DNA of 9,345 nt from Methanocella_A sp035319305. Its GTDB lineage: Archaea; Halobacteriota; Methanocellia; Methanocellales; Methanocellaceae. Both the position numbers and the translations under genes were made by a program. This document shows, in pieces, positions 4,930 to 9,345 of the stretch. Where the stretch lies: NCBI GenBank assembly GCA_035319305.1, contig DATHCY010000089.1, positions 1-9,345 of the forward strand, in the 5' to 3' direction. Below the pieces are notes generated by a model. The model saw nothing but the letters and a program-made list of their open reading frames with translations. It was not told the origin of the DNA and searched no databases. Positions within the stretch are counted from its first letter, which is position 1, and each line of letters starts with the position of its first letter.

Positions 4930-5698
4930 AGAGGCCAGGACAAGGCTTGATAACCGGGTCTCGCGCATCGTCTCAGACATAGATGTATACGAGTCGGACA
5001 AACAGGAGATCATCAGGGAACTGACCTCTCATTTCTACGATAGCTCGATGACCCGTGCGCAGACGCGGGGTTCGAGTTGTATAGAAAAGGAAGATGTAGA
5101 TGCAATACTGGCCGAATCCGAGGATCCGGCTGCGATCGCGGCAGAATATATGAAATCGTTCGTGAACTCGCTGGATAGAGCAGGCGTCGTGTCCCGAACG
5201 ATAGCCTTCGTCGTCGATCTTCTCACCATGTTGATCGCGGTGTTTGCGGTGTTGCTGCTGTTGACACTGCCGCTGCTACCATTCTTTCCTGGATCGATCG
5301 TCATCAACACCACCGGTAACCACGATAGCACAATGAGCGCTGTATCATTCACCAGCGCCCTATCCAGCGCGATCTTCACCATACTATGGAGTATGGGAAT
5401 CCTCGCCACCATCGTCATATACTTCGTGGTCCTCGAGGGCCGTTTTGGATTTACCCCGGGTAAATGGCTGCTGGGGCTGCGGGTGCTGAAAGACGACGGC
5501 ACCCGGATCAACTACGTCGACTCACTCCTGCGGAATCTGCCTAAGCTTCTGGGAAGTTCATCGCTGTTGGCGCTGGACGCCCTGTTAATGGTCATCCTGT
5601 TCAGGAAGGATCAACAACGTGGCTTTGATAAGATCGCTAGGACCATCGTAGTGCACAAGGACAAGAAATCGGGAGGGGCGCATCCGCATATCGGATGA
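4916..5698 (+). CDS. HAAS-like/RDD-family membrane protein, copy 1
   Basis: This 260-residue protein has two parts. Residues 1-88 are a soluble helical domain (MEISKEARTRLDNRVSRI, LTSHFYDSSM, SEDPAAIAAEYM). It resembles the HAAS-type domain often encoded next to PadR regulators and thought to relay signals to them. Residues 92-246 are an RDD membrane domain: Arg94 and Asp101 in the first helix (RTIAFVVDLL), a second helix region at about 152-173, then GRFGFTPGKWLLGLRVL with TPGK at 180-183, and finally RGFDKIARTIVV with Asp238. Outside the membrane is a short loop (about 124-150). GGGGGGT five bases before the ATG supports the start at 4916 rather than the frame's earlier ATG at 4895. It overlaps PadR by 14 bases and is followed 12 bases later by its paralog. 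RDD proteins are linked to transport in some bacteria, but the role here is unknown; a PadR-coupled membrane sensor is an inference. Confidence 0.88.
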   Translation: MEISKEARTRLDNRVSRIVSDIDVYESDKQEIIRELTSHFYDSSMTRAQTRGSSCIEKEDVDAILAESEDPAAIAAEYMKSFVNSLDRAGVVSRTIAFVVDLLTMLIAVFAVLLLLTLPLLPFFPGSIVINTTGNHDSTMSAVSFTSALSSAIFTILWSMGILATIVIYFVVLEGRFGFTPGKWLLGLRVLKDDGTRINYVDSLLRNLPKLLGSSSLLALDALLMVILFRKDQQRGFDKIARTIVVHKDKKSGGAHPHIG

Positions 5699-5710
5699 TG
5701 GGGTGGCGAA

Positions 5711-6559
5711 ATGGAAATCAATCAAGACGCAAAAAAGAAGCTGGAGAATCGGGTCGCCCGCATCATCAGCGACATCGACGTGTACGATAGCGACGCGAAG
5801 GAGATCACCCAGGAGCTGACCTCCCACTTCTACGATGCCTCTATGGCGCACGCACAGGCCAGGGGAGCGAATACAATCGAAAAGGTAGATGTGGATGCAG
5901 TACTTGCTGACTCGGAGGACCCGGAGGAGATCGCTGCGGGCTACATGAGGGCGCATATCGATTCCCTACGGCGCGCGAGCCTGCCTTACCGACTGGTCGC
6001 GTTAGTGATTGATGTGGTACTATCCGTTATGATATCTACCATCGTAAGCATACTGATCGGCCTGTTCCTATACGTACTATGCCCCGGCCAGATCGTGTTC
6101 CGTTCCCAGTCCCTCATCTTCAATGGAAAAGCGGGGTTCATGGGCTTTGGCTCCGAACATGGCGTCGTCGGATTTGCCATAAGCGTCGGCCATGACGTCT
6201 ACGGGATTATGGCGCAGCCGGGCACTACGGCGGGTACGATCTACCTGATCCTGGGTACTCTGAGCTTCATCGCCACGCTGGTAGTATATTTCATCGTCAT
6301 GGAGGGCCGGTTTGGCTCAACCCCGGGCAAGTGGCTATTGGGGCTGCGGGTGCTCCGGGAAAACGGCACGAAGATCGAATACTCCGAGTCCATCGTGCGC
6401 AATCTGATTAAGATGACCTTCGTAATCACGGGCCTCGTTATGATCGAGCCGTTGTTTATCCACGGGCTCTTTCGTAGGACCCGTCAGAGTGCTTGCGATA
6501 AGCTCGCCGGCACTATGGTCGTCCGTAGGACGGCCGCTATAGTAAAGGAGGTAAGCTAA
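5711..6559 (+). CDS. HAAS-like/RDD-family membrane protein, copy 2
   Basis: A 282-residue paralog of the preceding gene. By eye, 56 of the first 90 residues are identical with no gap, including DIDVY, ELTSHFYD and SEDP. Arg94 and Asp101 of the RDD first helix fall at the same residue numbers. GRFGSTPGKWLLGLRVL (199-215) and CDKLAGTMVV with Asp263 are also kept. The difference is concentrated in the outer loop between helices 1 and 2 (about 123-176), which is roughly 20 residues longer and unrelated in sequence, with FNGKAGFMGFGSEHG and a later GHDVYGIMAQPG. GGGGTGG a few bases before the ATG supports the start. The stop and the next gene's ATG overlap as TAATG. A recent tandem duplication with divergence of the exposed part is likely, suggesting two sensors or subunits of one complex. 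Confidence 0.88.
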   Translation: MEINQDAKKKLENRVARIISDIDVYDSDAKEITQELTSHFYDASMAHAQARGANTIEKVDVDAVLADSEDPEEIAAGYMRAHIDSLRRASLPYRLVALVIDVVLSVMISTIVSILIGLFLYVLCPGQIVFRSQSLIFNGKAGFMGFGSEHGVVGFAISVGHDVYGIMAQPGTTAGTIYLILGTLSFIATLVVYFIVMEGRFGSTPGKWLLGLRVLRENGTKIEYSESIVRNLIKMTFVITGLVMIEPLFIHGLFRRTRQSACDKLAGTMVVRRTAAIVKEVS

Positions 6560-7233
6560 TGACAACAGTCGTCGAGCTCACCGGCGTCCATAAGTTCTAT
6601 CTGATGGGCAAGACCCAGCTGGAGGTGCTTAAGGGCGTCGATGTGCATATCGACCGGGGGGAGTTCGTCAGTATTATGGGCCCTTCCGGCTCCGGCAAGT
6701 CGACCCTAATGAACCTGATCGGACTTCTGGACCGCCCGTCGGTGGGCGAGATCGCGATCAATAACAAGCCGATCAGCAGGCTTAACGATGTTGAGCTGTC
6801 CTCTTTGCGGGGCAAGGAGATCGGCTTTATCTTCCAGTCATTCAACCTGGTCGCCAGGCTGAGCGCGTTAAAGAACGTCGAGTTGCCTATGATCTTCCAG
6901 GAGACTGCAAAGACGAAACGTACAGCGATCGCGAAGAAGTACCTCAATGAGGTCGGTCTGAGCGATCGAATGACCCATAAGCCCAATGAACTGTCGGGCG
7001 GCCAGAGACAGCGGGTCGCAATAGCGAGGTCGCTGGTTAACGATCCGGCCATCCTGCTCGCTGACGAGCCGACGGGCAACCTGGATACGAAAACCGGCGA
7101 GGAGATCATGCAGCTCTTCACAGAGCTCAACAAAAAAGGCCGTACCATTGTCATGGTCACCCATGACCCTGAGGTCGCCTCGTACAGCCAGCGTATCATC
7201 CGCATACGGGACGGCCTAATTGTAAAAGAATAA
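6559..7233 (+). CDS. MacB/LolD-type ABC transporter ATP-binding protein
   Basis: The 224-residue ATPase is complete. Walker A is GPSGSGKST (41-49), the Q-loop is FQSFNL with Gln93, the signature is LSGGQRQRVAIARSL (145-159), Walker B is ILLADEPTGNLD with Asp169-Glu170, and the H-loop is VTHD with His202. The short length, the IFQSFNLV motif and the DEPTGNLD ending are typical of the MacB/LolD/FtsE subfamily, which powers mechanotransmission at the membrane and does not move substrate through a channel. Its permease partner is the last gene of the window. The ribosome site GGAGGT (6547-6552) lies inside the end of the upstream gene, and the ATG overlaps that gene's stop (TAATG), so translation is coupled. 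Family assignment is firm; the exported substrate is unknown. Confidence 0.96.
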   Translation: MTTVVELTGVHKFYLMGKTQLEVLKGVDVHIDRGEFVSIMGPSGSGKSTLMNLIGLLDRPSVGEIAINNKPISRLNDVELSSLRGKEIGFIFQSFNLVARLSALKNVELPMIFQETAKTKRTAIAKKYLNEVGLSDRMTHKPNELSGGQRQRVAIARSLVNDPAILLADEPTGNLDTKTGEEIMQLFTELNKKGRTIVMVTHDPEVASYSQRIIRIRDGLIVKE

Positions 7234-7238
7234 AGGAA

Positions 7239-7252
7239 CCGGCTTCGGCTGG
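7239..7252 (+). other. UUCG-tetraloop hairpin in the intercistronic spacer
   Basis: CCGGC-TTCG-GCTGG folds as a five-base-pair stem (one G-U pair) closed by a C(UUCG)G tetraloop, an unusually stable RNA loop. It begins five bases after the ATPase stop. There is no T-tract, so it is unlikely to terminate transcription; a role in RNA processing or 3' end stabilisation is possible. Confidence 0.45.
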
Positions 7253-7294
7253 ATAAGGATAACAATTCCAAATATTCATAAGGAGAAACCAGAA

Positions 7295-8314
7295 ATGAAG
7301 ATTTATATAAAGATGGCCAGCATCTTTCTGATACTGGCGATGTTATTAATCACGCCGGCGTATGCCGCTTCAACCCAGGCGGTGCTGGCCGTGACCGGTA
7401 CTACGGTCGCCCCGGTAGAATCTGTAACTGCGACCACTCCATCGGCCCCGTTGATGCCTGGGGATACGGGCACTGTTGTTGTGACCGTCACCAATACGTT
7501 GAAGGCGGCGGGCCAAGGCAATACATCCACGCACACGTCATCAATGACGAATAACTATTTCGGTGGCGCGGAAGCGCAGCCGGGCAAGACTGAAACAACT
7601 AGCGATCAGACCACTTCAAGTGATGCGGCAACCGGTGTCGCGTCAGTGCGGTTCTTGAACCTGATCTCAACAGGGCCGGTACATGTAATCAACGGATCCC
7701 AGACAAACATCGGCCAGCTCGGCCCAGGCGATAGCGCGAAGTTCGAGTTCACGATTACCGTCGACGACAACGCCGCCAACGGCAAATATTTCCTGCCGTT
7801 AAGCGTGAAGACCGATAGCGACACCGTTTTCATTAACCAGGTAGTCGCCGTGGTCGTCGATAATACCACGCCGAAGATGGTGATCAACGATGTGCCGACC
7901 AAGCTGACCACATCCGCAAGCAATATTGTCCTGGACGTGGTAAACTATCGGGCTAACGATGTGAACTCCGTCAGCGTGGTTCCATCGGGCGACGAGTTCT
8001 CCTTCAAACCCCGCGGGGAGTACACGGTAGGCAGCATCGGCGCCGGGGAAATGTACACAGTGACCTTCGCGACGTCGAGCAAGAATATATCCTACAGCAC
8101 CAGCCCGTCATTCATGCTTAAATACAAGAACGGCGATAACTGGCACCAGTCGGCACCCATGGTCGTGCAGATAAATTCCCAGTCTCAGGATGCGGCAGCG
8201 CAGGGTGGCGCAGATAGCAATACGCTACTGATTGTAATAGGCGTTATCCTCGTCGTTCTAATCGCCATCGGAGGTATATACGCGTTCATGAGAAGTCAGA
8301 GGGCGAAGAAGTGA
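7295..8314 (+). CDS. Secreted, C-terminally anchored beta-rich protein of the ABC operon (COG1361/S-layer-like)
   Basis: The 339-residue protein has a signal peptide (MKIYIKMASIFLILAMLLIT followed by PAYAAS, with likely cleavage after AYA). The extracellular part consists of Ig-like beta domains. The first contains APLMPGDTGTVVVTVTN and closes with GPGDSAKFEFTITVDDNA and YFLPLSVKT, the pattern of NEW3/CARDB and COG1361 proteins. A Thr/Ser/Asn-rich insert lies at about residues 70-112. A second beta domain spans about 190-295. One membrane helix at about 310-332 (TLLIVIGVILVVLIAIGGIY) and a basic tail RSQRAKK anchor it with the bulk outside. AGGAG nine bases before the ATG supports the start. 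Its 3' end overlaps the permease start by four bases. In bacterial MacAB-type operons this place is held by a periplasmic adaptor; by context this protein may be the archaeal counterpart, but its sequence is not MacA. Confidence 0.85.
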   Translation: MKIYIKMASIFLILAMLLITPAYAASTQAVLAVTGTTVAPVESVTATTPSAPLMPGDTGTVVVTVTNTLKAAGQGNTSTHTSSMTNNYFGGAEAQPGKTETTSDQTTSSDAATGVASVRFLNLISTGPVHVINGSQTNIGQLGPGDSAKFEFTITVDDNAANGKYFLPLSVKTDSDTVFINQVVAVVVDNTTPKMVINDVPTKLTTSASNIVLDVVNYRANDVNSVSVVPSGDEFSFKPRGEYTVGSIGAGEMYTVTFATSSKNISYSTSPSFMLKYKNGDNWHQSAPMVVQINSQSQDAAAQGGADSNTLLIVIGVILVVLIAIGGIYAFMRSQRAKK

Positions 8315-9345
8315 AAGCATACGACGTGCTGGAGTACGCGGTCATGGACTTCACAAGCAACAAGTTCAAGACCATGCTCTCCAGCCTGGGCATCATCATC
8401 GGCGTGCTGGCCATCGTAGCCATGCTAACGTTCGGCGATGCCCTGCAGGCCGGGGTCAGCTCACAATTCGGCAGCCTGGAACTCGACACAATGGCGGTCA
8501 TTCCCGGAACCATAAACATGGGAGCCGGGCCCGGGACGGCAGTCCAAAAGGCCCCGGCCAAGCTCACCGACCGTGACGTCAACATTATCATGGGCACGCC
8601 GGGCGTCAAAGAGGTGTATCCCGAGATCAGCGCTGGCGGGATTGTCACCTACAAGGGAGAGAACCGGTCGTTATCTGTGGTTGCAGTCGAGCCACAACAC
8701 ATGCAGCGCTATGCTACCCTGGTTGACAAGGGCCGCTATTTGACGACAGCGGATACGAACTCGGTGGTGATCGGCAGCAAGGTCGCCAACGGCACATTTG
8801 GTAAAAGGATCGCCATAGGCTCATATATCAACATAACTAGCCCGTACACGGATAAATCCCAGAGCTACCTAGTGGCTGGGATCATGCAGGAGCGTAACGG
8901 CTCGATATTGACCGGCGATCCGAACTCGGAGATCATCATGACCAGGGCAGGCATCAAGACGCTGACAGACCAGGACACCTTCTCCTATATCGCTGTTCGC
9001 TCCGATACCGTAGACGGCGCCAGCCAAACCGCCACTAACGTCGAAAACGCGCTTCAATACGTTCATCGCAACGAGGGCTTCTCGGTGCTAACCCAGAAAA
9101 TGTTCGTTGACATGATCAGTTCCGTGTTCAGCCTGATTAAGACCACCCTCGCCGGCATCGGCGCTATCTCGCTGGTCGTAGGAGCCATTGGCATCATGAA
9201 CGTGATGATGCTGACCGTGCGAGAGAGGGTCAAGGAGATCGGGCTGATGAAGGCGGTCGGAGCTACCAGGTCAGACGTTCGGGTCGTCTTCTTGGTCGAG
9301 GCCGTTCTGCTGGGCCTGTTCAGCGGCACTGTCGGTGTAGTGATT
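8311..9345 (+). CDS. MacB/FtsX-type ABC transporter permease (partial, 3' end outside window)
   Basis: 345 residues are visible, open to the right edge; archaeal relatives have about 390-410, so the last helix is missing. The order is MacB-like: an N-terminal amphipathic stretch and first helix (FKTMLSSLGIIIGVLAIVAM, about 19-44), a large extracytoplasmic MacB_PCD-type domain (about 45-265, with LTDRDVNIIMGTPGVKEVYP and VVIGSKVA), a second helix (about 272-300), then the FtsX coupling segment RERVKEIGLMKAVGATRSDV (304-323), and the start of the third helix at the edge. The start is a GTG at 8311 overlapping the previous stop as GTGA. The first ATG (8344) would remove conserved N-terminal residues before the first helix and is rejected. 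It pairs with the MacB/LolD-type ATPase two genes upstream to form an exporter or mechanotransmission complex. Confidence 0.95.
   Translation, partial: MKAYDVLEYAVMDFTSNKFKTMLSSLGIIIGVLAIVAMLTFGDALQAGVSSQFGSLELDTMAVIPGTINMGAGPGTAVQKAPAKLTDRDVNIIMGTPGVKEVYPEISAGGIVTYKGENRSLSVVAVEPQHMQRYATLVDKGRYLTTADTNSVVIGSKVANGTFGKRIAIGSYINITSPYTDKSQSYLVAGIMQERNGSILTGDPNSEIIMTRAGIKTLTDQDTFSYIAVRSDTVDGASQTATNVENALQYVHRNEGFSVLTQKMFVDMISSVFSLIKTTLAGIGAISLVVGAIGIMNVMMLTVRERVKEIGLMKAVGATRSDVRVVFLVEAVLLGLFSGTVGVVI

Noticed and set aside
5035..5511. 158-codon minus-strand frame opposite the first RDD gene
   Set aside because: Antisense to a gene with clear RDD motifs; Ser/Thr-rich translation without domain features.
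6597..7271. 224-codon minus-strand frame opposite the ABC ATPase
   Set aside because: Its length equals that of the ATPase by chance. The plus strand has all the ABC motifs, and the antisense product is a Ser/Arg/Leu-rich shadow.
8286..9329. Minus-strand frames opposite the permease (8286-8648, 8869-9066, 9063-9329)
   Set aside because: Antisense to a continuous MacB/FtsX-type permease frame.

Overview
The window looks like a chromosome segment from a mesophilic, moderately GC-rich euryarchaeon, most likely a methanogen. Methanocellales or Methanomicrobia-like is my guess from gene content and style, not a demonstrated placement. Archaeal signs are an archaeal-type cofactor-independent phosphoglycerate mutase, a DUF99 (endonuclease dU family) gene, TATA-box promoters of the TTTATATA type, GGAGGT-like ribosome sites, and a secreted COG1361-like protein beside a MacB-type ABC system.

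Left part (1-2597). A phosphoglycerate mutase gene runs off the left edge on the minus strand. It diverges from a small two-helix membrane protein (about 1280-1684). Between that gene and the convergent DUF99 gene (2597-2019) lies a decayed IS200/IS605-type element. What remains is the tail of a tnpB (IS1341/OrfB) reading frame and a right-end hairpin of the kind that forms the scaffold of TnpB omega RNAs, followed by a second, weaker hairpin-like copy.

Middle part (2598-4548). This is a sparse stretch of small genes of unknown function: a two-helix membrane protein with a PH-like tail (2877-3365), a short charged protein (3417-3572, uncertain), an 87-residue soluble protein on the minus strand (3941-3678), and a 65-residue membrane protein (4152-4349). 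The start region of the last gene is a perfect 20-bp tandem duplication. It doubles the ribosome site and start codon and creates a 10-codon upstream frame overlapping the true start.

Right part (4474-9345). This is one tight plus-strand operon: a PadR-family repressor, two paralogous membrane proteins (N-terminal HAAS-like cytoplasmic domain plus RDD membrane domain), a MacB/LolD-type ABC ATPase, a secreted and C-terminally anchored beta-rich protein, and a MacB/FtsX-type permease cut by the right edge. Several genes overlap by 1 to 14 bases. Palindromes between the TATA box and the PadR start are good candidates for an autoregulatory operator. My reading is that PadR controls an envelope export or mechanotransmission ABC system, with the two HAAS-RDD proteins as membrane partners or sensors. 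The permease/ATPase core is known; the paired HAAS-RDD module and the secreted protein in place of a MacA-type adaptor are the parts most worth study.
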